Shown: positions 36,060 through 45,134 of the stretch, one piece after another | Layout: each line of letters opens with the position of its first letter | Numbering within the stretch: position 1 is the stretch's first letter | Assembly (NCBI RefSeq): GCF_004114535.1 | Contig: NZ_LBJC01000023.1 | Location: forward strand, 232,099-296,098 | Length of the DNA: 64,000 bases | Direction: 5' to 3' | From: Bradyrhizobium nanningense | GTDB taxonomy: Bacteria > Pseudomonadota > Alphaproteobacteria > Rhizobiales > Xanthobacteraceae | Notes under the pieces: generated by a model | The model's database searches: none | The model's input: only the letters and a program-made list of their open reading frames with translations | Told to the model about the DNA's origin: nothing | Program-made: the position numbers and the translations under genes

Positions 36060-36113
36060 GTCGCCCTTCGAGGCTCGCCTTGCGTTGCAAGGCGAGCACC
36101 TCAGGATGACGGT
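36060..36113. repeat. Palindromic repeat, CCCTTCGAGGC family
   Basis: CGCCTTGC/GCAAGGCG forms an inner hairpin and CCCTTCGAGG is echoed by CCTCAGGATGA; related to the repeat between gltB and gltD. Part of a 275-base gene-free stretch. Confidence 0.6.
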
Positions 36114-36166
36114 GATGGATTGATGCCGTCCCGGATTGCGCTGCGCTCCGTCCTGACTACGCAGCT

Positions 36167-36306
36167 CTCGTGTCCCGGACGCGGTGCAGCGCGCTTGCGC
36201 TGCTCCGCAGAGCCGGACCCAAAAGGCCAAGTTACCACATGGCGAGATGGGCCCCGGCTCTGCAGCGCACCGTCGAAGGGACGCTGCGCTGCGTCCGGGG
36301 CACGAG
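36167..36306. repeat. Long palindromic repeat, TGTCCCGGACGCG family
   Basis: Begins CTCGTGTCCCGGACGCGGTG and ends GCTGCGTCCGGGGCACGAG, inverted about 140 bases apart, with CAGCGCGCTTGCGCTG hairpins inside. The same family recurs at 56061-56197. Confidence 0.75.
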
Positions 36307-36312
36307 TGTGCC

Positions 36313-37431
36313 TCAGAAACACGTCGTCCGCTCAGCCGCGATGTAGCCGAACAAGAGACCCGCGCCGAACAGCAGCACGACGCCCGCGGCCGCGAATTCG
36401 ATGCCGCGCATGAACAGCGCGCCGCCGCCGTCGCGCCCGGCGCTGAGGCGCGCGGCGATGTCCTTGGCGGAGACGGCGACGACCGCGATGGCCGCGACCG
36501 TGATCGCGGTGCCGAGCCCCATCAGGAAGGTCGCGGCGATGCCGGCCCAGAACAGGCCCTGGGCGAGCGCGAACACCAGCACCAGGATGGCGCCGGAGCA
36601 GGGACGGATGCCGACGGTGAGGATCGCGGCAAAGCCACGCCGCCATCCGCCGGGCCCGGCGAGCTCTCTCGGCGTGGGACCGTGGGAATGGCCGCAATGC
36701 TCGTCATGGACGTGGCCATGCCCGTCGGGGGCATGGGTGAGCGCGTGATCCTGGTCGTGGTGATGGTGATCATGATCGTGATGATCGTGGGCGTCATGAT
36801 GATGGTCATGATGGTGCGGCACGCCGGCGATCGCCGGCACCGGCTGGGCCGCCTGCAGCGCCCGGATGAAGGTGCGGCCCTTGACCCAGACGAGGCGCAG
36901 CCCGAACAGCGCGATCAATGCGTAGCTCGCGATCTCGATCGCCCCTTCCGCCTTGCACATGGTCTTGGCGGTCGCATTCAGGACCCAGGCCGAGATGCCG
37001 ACGATGAGGATCGCCACCAGCGACTGCATCAGCGCCGAGGCAAACGACAACGCGATGCCGCGCCGCGCGGTCTCGCGGTTGGCGACGAGATACGAGGCGA
37101 TCACCGCCTTGCCGTGGCCGGGGCCGGCGGCGTGGAAGACGCCGTAGGCGAACGAGATGAAAAGCAGCGTCCACACCGCCGAGCCGTCGGATTTCGCGGC
37201 GCGGATCGTAGACGACATCTGCCGATAGAATTCCGACTGCTTTGCCAGCAGCCAGCCGATGATGCCGCTGGCTTCGGGCTCGGCAGTCGGCGCCGGGCGA
37301 GGCGCACCAAACGGATTCTGCGCGAGGACATCGTGAAGCGCGGCATCGGCCACGCTGATTGCCAGCAGGACGGCGGCGCAGGCAAGCAGCCCGCGCGCGA
37401 GCGGAGACTGAAGACGACCAATCAAGGGCAA
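36313..37431 (-). CDS. Nickel/cobalt transporter (NicO/RcnA-like), His-rich
   Basis: A 372-residue membrane protein with six or more helices and the NicO family signatures FGVFHAAGPGHGKAVI-like AYGVFHAAGPGHGKAVIAS and GIRPCSGAILVLVFALAQGL. A central cytoplasmic/periplasmic loop (about residues 205-245) holds more than 15 His/Asp residues for metal binding. NicO proteins move Ni2+ or Co2+. It starts at a TTG whose codons overlap the end of the DUF1007 gene (TGA at 37424-37422), so the pair is translationally coupled. Confidence 0.88.
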   Translation of the reverse strand: MPLIGRLQSPLARGLLACAAVLLAISVADAALHDVLAQNPFGAPRPAPTAEPEASGIIGWLLAKQSEFYRQMSSTIRAAKSDGSAVWTLLFISFAYGVFHAAGPGHGKAVIASYLVANRETARRGIALSFASALMQSLVAILIVGISAWVLNATAKTMCKAEGAIEIASYALIALFGLRLVWVKGRTFIRALQAAQPVPAIAGVPHHHDHHHDAHDHHDHDHHHHDQDHALTHAPDGHGHVHDEHCGHSHGPTPRELAGPGGWRRGFAAILTVGIRPCSGAILVLVFALAQGLFWAGIAATFLMGLGTAITVAAIAVVAVSAKDIAARLSAGRDGGGALFMRGIEFAAAGVVLLFGAGLLFGYIAAERTTCF

Positions 37432-38060
37432 TCCACCGTGATCTTGTTGGCGAACATCATGCCGAAATTGGTGTTCTCGCCGCTCATGAAGGTCTGCTCG
37501 TTGAGCTTCTGCGCGCTCGCGGTGCCGTCGCTGGGACGGTCCAGCTTCATCTGGCAGCCGGCGGGCGCGCTGACCAGCTTGACCGGGCTTTCCTTGGCCA
37601 TCTGGAAATCGATGAAGAAGGAGCGGTCGAACACTTCGAGCACCAGCTGCTTGGGCTTGACCGGGTTCTTCAGCGGCAGCGTGAAGTGCAGGGTCAGGAC
37701 CGTATCCTTGTAGTCGAGGAAGTAGTCGACCGGCTCCTGGAATCGCTCCTTCTTGCCGTCGGCTCGCGCGAAGGTGAAGTAGGCATATTCCTTCAGCGAC
37801 TCGACATTGGTCTGCGCCAGCGGCCCGAGCTCCTCGCGCGTATAGGCCCCCTTGGTCTTGCTCTCGAGCCCCTGCACCGCATAGGCCGAAAACATGTCAT
37901 CGAAGGTCCATGCATGGCGGACGCCGGTAATCGAGCCGTCCTCGGCGTAGAGCAGCTCGCTGGTCGCGGTGATCCAGACGTGCGGATGCGCGTTCGCCGC
38001 ACCCGCCGCGAGCGTGAGGCCTGCGACGAACAGCAGGCCGAAAAGTGCGCGCATACCCAT
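37422..38060 (-). CDS. DUF1007 periplasmic protein, partner of metal transporter
   Basis: A 212-residue protein with a signal peptide (MGMRALFGLLFVAGLTLAAG) and HPHVWITATSELLYAEDGSI, whose His pair at the mature N-terminus is conserved in DUF1007. The family nearly always sits next to RcnA/NicO-type nickel-cobalt or high-affinity metal transporters and may present metal to them or act as a periplasmic subunit. The ATG at 38060 has AAGG seven bases before it and overlaps the TGA of the peptidase gene. Reverse order: peptidase, DUF1007, transporter. Confidence 0.87.
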   Translation of the reverse strand: MGMRALFGLLFVAGLTLAAGAANAHPHVWITATSELLYAEDGSITGVRHAWTFDDMFSAYAVQGLESKTKGAYTREELGPLAQTNVESLKEYAYFTFARADGKKERFQEPVDYFLDYKDTVLTLHFTLPLKNPVKPKQLVLEVFDRSFFIDFQMAKESPVKLVSAPAGCQMKLDRPSDGTASAQKLNEQTFMSGENTNFGMMFANKITVDCP

Positions 38061-40141
38061 CAGGCTGCCTTGGCGGCATCGAGCAGGCCGCGCCGGCGCA
38101 GTAGCGCGTCGGGCTCGGGCGGCCGCCCGCGGAAGGCCTCATAGGCGGCTTCCGGATCGACCGATCCGCCCGAGGCGTAGATGTCATCGTGCAGGCGCTT
38201 GGCGACGGCGGGATCGAAGATGTCGCCGGCCTCCTCGAACGCGCCGAAGGCGTCGGCGTCCATCACCTCCGACCACATGTAGCTGTAATAGCCGGCGGCA
38301 TAATGGTCGCCGGTGAAGATGTGACCGAACTGCGTGGGGCGGTGACGCAGCGCGATCTCCTCGGGCATGCCGATCTTCTCCAGCTCCTGCTTTTCGAAAG
38401 CGCGGACGTCCTGCGCGGCGGCGGCCGGCTGGGTGTGGAACTCGAGATCGACCAGGGCCGAGGAGACGAACTCGACCGTGGCAAAGCCCTGGTTGAATTT
38501 TCGCGCGGCCAGGAAGCGCTGCAGCAGGTCGTCCGGCAGCGGCTCGCCGGTCTGGTAGTGACGGGCGAACTTCTGCAGCACCTCGGGCCGTTCCTGCCAG
38601 TGCTCGTAGAGCTGCGACGGCAGCTCTACGAAGTCGGTGAACACGGAGGTGCCCGACAGCGACGGGTAGGTCACATTGGAGAGCATGCCGTGCAGGCCGT
38701 GGCCGAACTCGTGGAACAGGGTGCGGGCATCGTCGGGCGACAGCAGGCAGGGCTCGCCATCGGCGCCCTTGGCGAAGTTGCAGATGTTGAGGACGAGCGG
38801 CGCGACGTCGCCATCGAGCTTCTGCTGGTCGCGCAGCGAGGTCATCCAGGCGCCGGAACGCTTCGACGGGCGGGCGAAGTAGTCACCGTAGAACAGCGCC
38901 TTGTGCTTGCCGTCCCCGCCCTTCATCTCCCAGACCCGGACGTCGGGATGCCACACTGGGACGTCCTTGCGCTCCTCGAAGGTGACGCCGAACAGGCGCG
39001 TGGCGCAGTCGAAGGCGGCGGCGATCATGTTGTCGAGCGACAGATACGGCTTGATCGCGGCATCGTCGAAATTGGCGCGCTGAAGGCGCAGCTTCTCGGC
39101 GTAGAAGCGCCAATCCCAGGGGGCGAGCTTGAAGTTGCCGCCCTCCGCCGTGATCAGGGTCTGCATCTCGTCACGGTCGGCAAGCGCCCGGGCGCGCGCC
39201 GGTTTCCAGACCCGCTCCAGGAGACTCCGCACCGCATCCGGCGTCTTGGCCATGGAATCCTCGAGCCGGTAGGCGGCGTAGGTCGGATAGCCCAGCAGGT
39301 TCGCGCTCTCCTCGCGCAGCTTCAGGACCTCGACGATGGTTTGATTGTTGTCGTTGGCATTGCCGTTGTCGCCGCGGGCGATGAAGGCCTTGTAGACCTT
39401 CTCGCGGAGGTCGCGCCGGGCCGAGCTCTTCAGGAACTGTTCGACCGAGGAACGCGACAGCGTAACGATGGCCTTGCCTGCCATGCCGCGTTCTTCCGCC
39501 GCAGCCTTGGCGGCGGCGACGAAGCTCTCCGGCAGGCCCTGGCGGTCGGCCTCGCCAAGCTCCATGACCCAGTCCTGCTCGTCGCCGAGCAGATGATGGC
39601 TGAAGCCGGTGCCGAGCTGGGCGAGCTTCTCGTTGATCTCGGCCATCCGGGTCTTGGCCTCCTCGGAGAGGCCGGCGCCGGCGCGGTGGAAGCGGGTATA
39701 GGTGCGCTCCAGGAGGCGGAGCTGCTCGGACGAAAGACCGAGATTGGCGCGGTTCTCATGCAGCTGGGCGATGCGGCCAAACAGCACGGCATTCATCATG
39801 ATCGGATTCCAGTGCCGCGCCATCCGCAAGGAGACCTCCTTGTCGATCTCCAGGATGGCCGGATTGGAATGCGCCGAGACGAGGTCGTAGAACACGGCCG
39901 CGACCTTGCTCAGCAGCTTGCCGGAGCGCTCCAGCGCCGTGACGGTGTTGGCGAAGTCGGGCGCAGCCGGATCGTTGGTGATGGCCGCGATCTCGGCGGA
40001 GTGGTCGGCGAAGGCCTGCTCGAAGGCCGGGAGGAAGTGCTCCGGCTTGATCTCGTCGAAGGGCGGGGTCGCAAACGGCGTCACCCAGGCCTTCAGCAGC
40101 GGATTGGCCTCGGAGGCCGTAATTTGGCGGGGTTCTGACAT
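38060..40141 (-). CDS. M3 family oligopeptidase (Dcp/PrlC-like)
   Basis: A 693-residue zinc metallopeptidase of the thimet family. The active site is LFHEFGHGLHGML (HExxH) with the third zinc ligand Glu about 28 residues downstream; N-terminal helices (LPAFEQAFADHSAEIAAI) and the C-terminal GHIFTGDHYAAGYYSYMWSE complete the fold. No signal peptide, so cytoplasmic; it trims short peptides. It ends with TGATG, overlapping the start of the DUF1007 metal-transport partner, so peptide trimming and nickel/cobalt transport genes share a transcript. Confidence 0.92.
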   Translation of the reverse strand: MSEPRQITASEANPLLKAWVTPFATPPFDEIKPEHFLPAFEQAFADHSAEIAAITNDPAAPDFANTVTALERSGKLLSKVAAVFYDLVSAHSNPAILEIDKEVSLRMARHWNPIMMNAVLFGRIAQLHENRANLGLSSEQLRLLERTYTRFHRAGAGLSEEAKTRMAEINEKLAQLGTGFSHHLLGDEQDWVMELGEADRQGLPESFVAAAKAAAEERGMAGKAIVTLSRSSVEQFLKSSARRDLREKVYKAFIARGDNGNANDNNQTIVEVLKLREESANLLGYPTYAAYRLEDSMAKTPDAVRSLLERVWKPARARALADRDEMQTLITAEGGNFKLAPWDWRFYAEKLRLQRANFDDAAIKPYLSLDNMIAAAFDCATRLFGVTFEERKDVPVWHPDVRVWEMKGGDGKHKALFYGDYFARPSKRSGAWMTSLRDQQKLDGDVAPLVLNICNFAKGADGEPCLLSPDDARTLFHEFGHGLHGMLSNVTYPSLSGTSVFTDFVELPSQLYEHWQERPEVLQKFARHYQTGEPLPDDLLQRFLAARKFNQGFATVEFVSSALVDLEFHTQPAAAAQDVRAFEKQELEKIGMPEEIALRHRPTQFGHIFTGDHYAAGYYSYMWSEVMDADAFGAFEEAGDIFDPAVAKRLHDDIYASGGSVDPEAAYEAFRGRPPEPDALLRRRGLLDAAKAA

Positions 40142-40281
40142 CGCACGTCCCGATTTTCATGGCTCGATTGTTGCGGTCAGCTATAGCACGCGATGGGGCT
40201 TTTTTGGGCCATTTGGCCTTGCTCCCGGCCGCCTTTTCGGGGAGATTGCGGCCCTCGACAGACCACGGACCCCTTAAGCTC

Positions 40282-40536
40282 ATGAACGCGCCTTCCTCGT
40301 CTTCCCGCCGGATCGTCTGGCCAAGCGTCATCACCGTCATCAGCGCCGCCATCCTGATCGGTGCCGAAGTGTTTGGCGCGGCGTTCGCCGGCGGCTGGGC
40401 GCTCGCGATCCTGATCGGGCTCGGCGACCAGGGCACACACATCCTGCAAGCGGTGCTGTTCGCACTCGGCGTGCTGGTGATGACGGCGTTCATCCGCGGA
40501 GCCCAACGCGTCGAGCCCTTCACGAAGCGCGGCTGA
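40282..40536 (+). CDS. Small two-helix membrane protein
   Basis: An 84-residue protein starting MNAPSSSSRRIVWPS, with two membrane helices (VITVISAAILIGAEVFGAAF and ILQAVLFALGVLVMTAFI) and a short basic tail. No family recognised. Its frame upstream to 40159 has no features of its own, so ATG 40282 is the likely start. It is divergent from the peptidase gene. Confidence 0.7.
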   Translation: MNAPSSSSRRIVWPSVITVISAAILIGAEVFGAAFAGGWALAILIGLGDQGTHILQAVLFALGVLVMTAFIRGAQRVEPFTKRG

Positions 40537-40734
40537 CGCATCTCGCGCGAGAGCGCGCGCGCTGCCACAGAAAGCTTAACACCCGTTCATCTTCCGCGTC
40601 GCGCGCGCAACACTGCGCAAGCAGATGTTAGGCAATTCTGTTCGCAGCCTAAAAAAATTCTTGCGAAGCCGAGTCAAAACACTTATGTGCGGACTTGCCC
40701 AATTTCGCACGTGCCTGTGGTCGTGTGTCAGTCG
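40537..40734. other. Intergenic region upstream of the odc leader
   Basis: About 200 bases with no gene. It is AT-richer around 40640-40690 (CCTAAAAAAATTC), a plausible site for the promoter of the ornithine decarboxylase transcript; the exact -35/-10 cannot be placed with confidence. Confidence 0.35.
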
Positions 40735-40990
40735 GTAGGTATCCGGACAAGAGGCCGGACAGCCGCCAAGGGGTGAAGAAGCCGAGGGGCTCTTCGGAAG
40801 TGCGGAAGTCGGAAGGCTCCTAGCCGGAAGACGAAAGCAAACCCGGAGCGTCCAGCATCTCTCTCAAGAGGTGCCTTGTCGAAGGTGACTTCGCTCTTTG
40901 CAACCGTGACTGGCAGCCGGAGGCGAACCGGCGCACCCCGCTCTCAACGGGGGACGCGACTTAAAGCAACGACGGATCGGGCTTTTTTGG
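40735..40990 (+). promoter_or_regulatory. Structured leader of the ornithine decarboxylase gene (speF-motif-like)
   Basis: A stretch rich in short complementary pieces, such as TCCGGACA/GGCCGGACA, CCGCCAAGGGG, CGGAAGTCGGAAGGC, TCTCTCAAGAGG and CCCCG/CGGGG (40936-40951), ends with GGGCTTTTTT at 40980. No protein gene fits. The place, length and direction fit the speF motif (RF00518) known upstream of odc genes in alphaproteobacteria. The match is from context and motif memory, not a search. Boundaries are approximate. Confidence 0.6.
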
Positions 40991-41207
40991 TCTCTACCGG
41001 CAGTCCAACGCCGGCGCGGGCTACTGAAAAGGCTTGTCCTTCATTGCCAGGTGTGCGGGCGGGAACACTCCCAACCAATCCACGGCAGCACAGTCTGGTT
41101 TGAGTCTTTTGGCTTCGTCGCGCCTCCATCGCGCGATCCGGCCAGAGCACTCTTATCCGACGTCATGTTTTGAACGGGCCCGTCGCTGGGCCGTTTGGGA
41201 GAGTGCC

Positions 41208-42350
41208 ATGACCGAACGAATCCAGGAATTCCTGCGCAACCGCCGCAAGAATGGCCTCGACACCGAGCCGTGCCTCGTCGTCGACCTCGAGGTCGTGCGC
41301 GACAATTATCAGAGCTTCGCCAAGGCGCTGCCCGACAGCCGCGTGTTCTATGCCGTCAAGGCGAACCCGGCGCCGGAAGTGCTGGCCCTGCTCGCCTCCA
41401 TGGGCTCCTGCTTCGACACCGCGACGGTTGCCGAGATCGAGATGGCGCTGGCCGCGGGTGCGACGCCCGACCGCATCTCTTTCGGCAACACGATCAAGAA
41501 GGAGCGCGACATCGCGCGCGCCTTCGCGCTCGGCATCCGGCTGTTCGCGGTCGATTGCGCCGCCGAGGTCGAGAAGGTCGCCCGTGCCGCTCCCGGCGCG
41601 AAGGTGTTCTGCCGCATCCTCTATGACTGCGCCGGCGCCGAATGGCCGCTGTCGCGCAAGTTCGGCTGCGACCCGGAAATGGCCGTCGAGGTGCTCGACG
41701 CCGCCAAGCGTCTGGGCCTGGAGCCGTGCGGCATCTCGTTCCATGTCGGCTCGCAGCAGCGCAAGGTGAAGGCGTGGGACCGCGCGCTGGCGATGGCCTC
41801 GCAGGTGTTCCGCGACTGCGCCGAGCGCGGCATCAACCTGACCATGGTCAACATGGGCGGCGGCTTCCCGACCAAGTACCTGAAGGACGTGCCGCCGGTC
41901 GTGACCTACGGCCGCTCGATCTTCCGCGCGCTGCGCAAGCACTTCGGCAACCAGATTCCGGAGACCATCATCGAGCCGGGCCGCGGCATGGTGGGCAATG
42001 CCGGCATCATCGAATCCGAGGTCGTGCTCATCTCGAAGAAGAGCGACGAGGACGAGGTCCGCTGGGTGTATCTCGACATCGGCAAGTTCGGCGGGCTCGC
42101 CGAGACCATGGACGAGTCGATCCGCTACGCCATCCGCACCCGTCACGACGGCGCGGACATGACGCCGTGCGTGCTCGCTGGGCCCACCTGCGACAGCGCC
42201 GACGTGCTGTACGAGAAGAACCCGTATCCGCTCCCGGTCACGCTCGAGATCGGCGACAAGGTTCTGATCGAAGGCACCGGGGCCTATACGTCGACCTACT
42301 CGTCGGTGGCCTTTAATGGCATCCCGCCGCTGAAGACGTATCACATCTGA
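41208..42350 (+). CDS. Ornithine/lysine decarboxylase, PLP fold III
   Basis: A 380-residue alanine-racemase-fold decarboxylase (type IV/fold III, eukaryotic-like ODC). The Schiff-base lysine is in VFYAVKANPAPEVL near residue 50; HVGSQQRK, GGGFPTKY, IEPGRGMVGNAG and the catalytic Cys loop GPTCDSADVLYEK follow. It makes putrescine from ornithine (lysine use also possible). ATG 41208 has GGGAGAG upstream; the longer frame to 41034 runs into the leader. Homospermidine synthase lies downstream, so it supplies putrescine for homospermidine. Confidence 0.93.
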   Translation: MTERIQEFLRNRRKNGLDTEPCLVVDLEVVRDNYQSFAKALPDSRVFYAVKANPAPEVLALLASMGSCFDTATVAEIEMALAAGATPDRISFGNTIKKERDIARAFALGIRLFAVDCAAEVEKVARAAPGAKVFCRILYDCAGAEWPLSRKFGCDPEMAVEVLDAAKRLGLEPCGISFHVGSQQRKVKAWDRALAMASQVFRDCAERGINLTMVNMGGGFPTKYLKDVPPVVTYGRSIFRALRKHFGNQIPETIIEPGRGMVGNAGIIESEVVLISKKSDEDEVRWVYLDIGKFGGLAETMDESIRYAIRTRHDGADMTPCVLAGPTCDSADVLYEKNPYPLPVTLEIGDKVLIEGTGAYTSTYSSVAFNGIPPLKTYHI

Positions 42351-42395
42351 TTTGCCACATCTGATCCGCCTCTCTTTCGAGGCCTGACCAACCCG

Positions 42396-42415
42396 GGAGC
42401 CGGCTTGCCGGCTCC
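42396..42415 (+). terminator. Hairpin after the decarboxylase gene
   Basis: Perfect nine-base arms GGAGCCGGC (42396-42404) and GCCGGCTCC (42407-42415) with a two-base loop, followed only by TTACCC. The poor U run suggests weak or Rho-assisted termination, possibly letting some transcripts run on. Confidence 0.55.
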
Positions 42416-42495
42416 TTACCCAACATCCCGATTTCTGACGACGCCTTGAACAGGCGTGCTTCGCGCACGTCGGTTCAAACGGGGACTGACGCGCC

Positions 42496-43083
42496 ATGAC
42501 TGCTTTTCGGAAGCCACAGATCGCCCTCACCTCGAAAGCCGCTCCGTTCGCAATCCGTGCGGAGCGTGCTGCCGACGTCGCGATGCGTGAGGCGCTGCTT
42601 GATGCCAGCTTTGGCGAGGACCGCCATGGCCGCACCTGCCAGCGCCTGCGCGACGGACGTGCACCTGCCGCAGGCATGGCCCTGTCGGCTGTGCGCGAGG
42701 GCAAGCTCGTGGGAACCGTGCGGCTATGGCACGTCAGCGCCGGAGGCAGGCCCGCTTTGGTCCTCGGACCGCTGGCGGTCGACCCTGCCTGCCGCGAGCT
42801 CGGGATCGGCGCCGCGCTGATGCATCAAGCGCTGGCAGCCGCCCGGGCGCGCGGGCATGAAGCCGTGATCCTGCTCGGCGATGCCCTCTATTACGCCCGC
42901 TTCGGCTTCTCGGCGGAGAAGACGACTGAGCTCGCGCTGCCCGGCCCGTTCGAGCGCGACCGCCTGCTGGCGATCGAGTTCGCCGACGGTGCGCTGGATG
43001 GTGCCGAGGGGATGATCGTCCCGACCGGCGCGACCCTGCCCAAACGGAGGTCGGTTCGCGCACCTGTGGCGCACGCGGCCTAA
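42496..43083 (+). CDS. GNAT family N-acetyltransferase
   Basis: A 195-residue GNAT protein: AIRAERAADVAMREALLDASFG at the start, KLVGTVRLWHV then LGPLAVDPACRELGIGAALM with the acetyl-CoA loop, and ARARGHEAVILLGDALYY. The position between the decarboxylase and homospermidine synthase genes suggests a polyamine or ornithine acceptor, but the substrate cannot be read from the sequence. Confidence 0.87.
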   Translation: MTAFRKPQIALTSKAAPFAIRAERAADVAMREALLDASFGEDRHGRTCQRLRDGRAPAAGMALSAVREGKLVGTVRLWHVSAGGRPALVLGPLAVDPACRELGIGAALMHQALAAARARGHEAVILLGDALYYARFGFSAEKTTELALPGPFERDRLLAIEFADGALDGAEGMIVPTGATLPKRRSVRAPVAHAA

Positions 43084-43230
43084 GGGATCGCCTTCGTCGC
43101 GAAAACCCAAGCCGCGTTAAGCGGTAACGCCCGGCCGCGCCTGCGCCACGCCCGTTCCTTTGGGGTTGCGCGGGCGCCGGAAACGCCCTTTAACCCCACG
43201 AAATTCCCCCTTCCCTCGAGGCCCACGACC

Positions 43231-43620
43231 ATGCCCCGTCGCCTGATCTCCACCGGCTCTCCGCTCGAGAAGACCGTCGGCTATAGCCGCGCCGTGATCG
43301 ACGGCGATTTCGCCTTCGTCGCGGGAACCACCGGCTATGACTACAGCACGATGACGATGCCGGCCGACGTCACGAGCCAGTCACGCAACTGCTTCAAGAC
43401 CATCGAAGCCGCCCTGAAGGAAGGCGGTTTCGAGATGGCCGATATCGTCCGTGCGACCTACTACGTCACTGACCCGAGCTACATCGATGCCCACTTCGCC
43501 GTCTGCGGCGAGGTTCTCGGCGACATCAGGCCGGCCGCGACCTTGCTGGTCGTCAGCGCCCTCGCCAAGACCGAGATGAAGGTCGAGATCGAAGTCACCG
43601 CCAAGCGCCGCAGCGTCTGA
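43231..43620 (+). CDS. RidA family deaminase
   Basis: A 129-residue RidA/YjgF-like protein with the fold signatures YSRAVIDGDFAFVAGTTGYD, VTSQSRNCFKTIEAALKEGG and PAATLLVVSALAKTEMKVEI; the substrate-binding Arg is not in the usual place (PAATLL in place of RxxV). RidA proteins hydrolyse reactive enamine/imine intermediates from PLP enzymes, which fits its place after a PLP decarboxylase gene. It ends 64 bases before homospermidine synthase. Confidence 0.9.
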   Translation: MPRRLISTGSPLEKTVGYSRAVIDGDFAFVAGTTGYDYSTMTMPADVTSQSRNCFKTIEAALKEGGFEMADIVRATYYVTDPSYIDAHFAVCGEVLGDIRPAATLLVVSALAKTEMKVEIEVTAKRRSV

Positions 43621-43684
43621 TAAGCGCCGCAGCGCCTGAGCCACCCACCCTTTGCCAGCCAGCACGTTACGGAGAAACCGTCCC

Positions 43685-45127
43685 ATGAGCCCTCCCTCGC
43701 AGATCTACGCGAAGATCACTGGTCCCATCGTCATGGTCGGCTTCGGCTCCATCGGCAAAGGCACGCTGCCGCTGATCGAGCGGCATCTCGATTACGACAA
43801 ATCGCGCGTCACCGTGATCGATCCCAAGGACGAGGGCCGCAAGGCGCATTGCGAGAAGCACAATGTCCGCTTCATCCAGAAGGCCGTGACCAAGGACAAT
43901 TATCGCGAATTGCTGACCCCGCTGCTCACAGAAGGCGGCGGCCAGGGCTTTTGCGTCAATCTCTCGGTCGATACCGGTTCCACCGACATCATGGAGCTCT
44001 GCAACGAGCTTGGCGCTCTCTATATCGACACCGTCAACGAGCCCTGGCTCGGCTTCTATTTCGATTCATCGAAGGGTCCGGAAGCCCGCTCCAACTACGC
44101 CCTTCGCGAAGTGACGCTGGCCGCCAAGAAGGCGCGGCCTAAGGGCTCGACGACGGCGGTCTCCTGCTGCGGCGCCAATCCGGGCATGGTCTCCTTCTTC
44201 GTCAAGCAGGCACTGCTCAACGTCGCCGCGGATCTGAAGCTCAATGCCCCCAAGCCGAAGACCAAGGCCGAATGGGCGGATTTGATGCGGCAAGCCGGCA
44301 TCAAGGGCATCCACATCGCCGAGCGCGACACCCAGCGCTCCAAGAAGCCGAAAGAGCCCGACGTCTTCGTCAACACCTGGTCGGTGGAAGGCTTCCTCTC
44401 GGAGGGCATGCAGCCGTCGGAGCTCGGCTGGGGGACCCACGAGAAATGGATGCCCGAGAATGCGCATACCCACGAGGCCGGCTGCGGCGCCGCCATCTAT
44501 CTGATGCAGCCGGGCGCCAATACGCGCGTGCGCACCTGGTGCCCGACCCGCGGCGCGCAATACGGCTTCCTCGTCACCCACAACGAGTCGATCTCGATCG
44601 CCGATTACTTCACGGTGCGTGACCCATCGGGCAACGCAATCTATCGGCCGACCTGCCACTATGCCTATCATCCGGCTGACGATGCCGTGCTGTCGCTGCA
44701 TGAGCTGTTCGGCCGTGCCGGCAAGATGCAGGAAAAGCACCACATTCTCGAAGAGGACGAAATCGTCGACGGCATCGACGAGCTCGGCGTGCTGCTGTTC
44801 GGCCACGACAAGAATGCGTACTGGTACGGCTCGCAGCTCTCCATCGAAGAGACCCGCGAACTCGCGCCCTACCAGAACGCCACCGCCCTGCAAGTGACCT
44901 CCGCCGTGCTCGGCGGCATGGTGTGGGCGCTGGAAAACCCGACCGAGGGCATCGTCGAAGCCGACGAGATGGATTTCGATCGTCTCCTAGAAATCCAGTT
45001 GCCCTATCTCGGCCCGGTGAAGGGCTTCTACACCGACTGGACGCCGCTGACGGATCGCCCGGGACTGTTCCCGGAAGACATCGACACCAGCGATCCGTGG
45101 CAGTTCAAGAATATTCTGGTGCGGTAA
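43685..45127 (+). CDS. hss: Homospermidine synthase
   Basis: A 480-residue enzyme of the bacterial homospermidine synthase type: an NAD-binding fold GPIVMVGFGSIGKGTLPLI at residues 13-30, an Asn/His/Glu-lined active site in DTVNEPWLGFYFDSS and CCGANPGMVSFFVKQALL, and the C-terminal DTSDPWQFKNILV. It condenses two putrescines, or spermidine and putrescine, giving homospermidine with NAD as carrier. Typical of rhizobia, where homospermidine is a major polyamine. The ATG at 43685 fits the family start, and the earlier ATG at 43652 is not needed. Confidence 0.95.
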   Translation: MSPPSQIYAKITGPIVMVGFGSIGKGTLPLIERHLDYDKSRVTVIDPKDEGRKAHCEKHNVRFIQKAVTKDNYRELLTPLLTEGGGQGFCVNLSVDTGSTDIMELCNELGALYIDTVNEPWLGFYFDSSKGPEARSNYALREVTLAAKKARPKGSTTAVSCCGANPGMVSFFVKQALLNVAADLKLNAPKPKTKAEWADLMRQAGIKGIHIAERDTQRSKKPKEPDVFVNTWSVEGFLSEGMQPSELGWGTHEKWMPENAHTHEAGCGAAIYLMQPGANTRVRTWCPTRGAQYGFLVTHNESISIADYFTVRDPSGNAIYRPTCHYAYHPADDAVLSLHELFGRAGKMQEKHHILEEDEIVDGIDELGVLLFGHDKNAYWYGSQLSIEETRELAPYQNATALQVTSAVLGGMVWALENPTEGIVEADEMDFDRLLEIQLPYLGPVKGFYTDWTPLTDRPGLFPEDIDTSDPWQFKNILVR

Positions 45128-45134
45128 TCACGAC

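Noticed and set aside
38189..40138. 649-codon open frame opposite the M3 peptidase gene
   Set aside because: Antisense shadow; the peptidase has the active site and family length, while this frame has only Leu/Arg/Gly bias.
40876..41103. Small frame inside the odc leader, considered as a regulatory upstream peptide
   Set aside because: Weak start, basic low-complexity product, and overlap with the structured leader; enteric speFL-like peptides do not resemble it.
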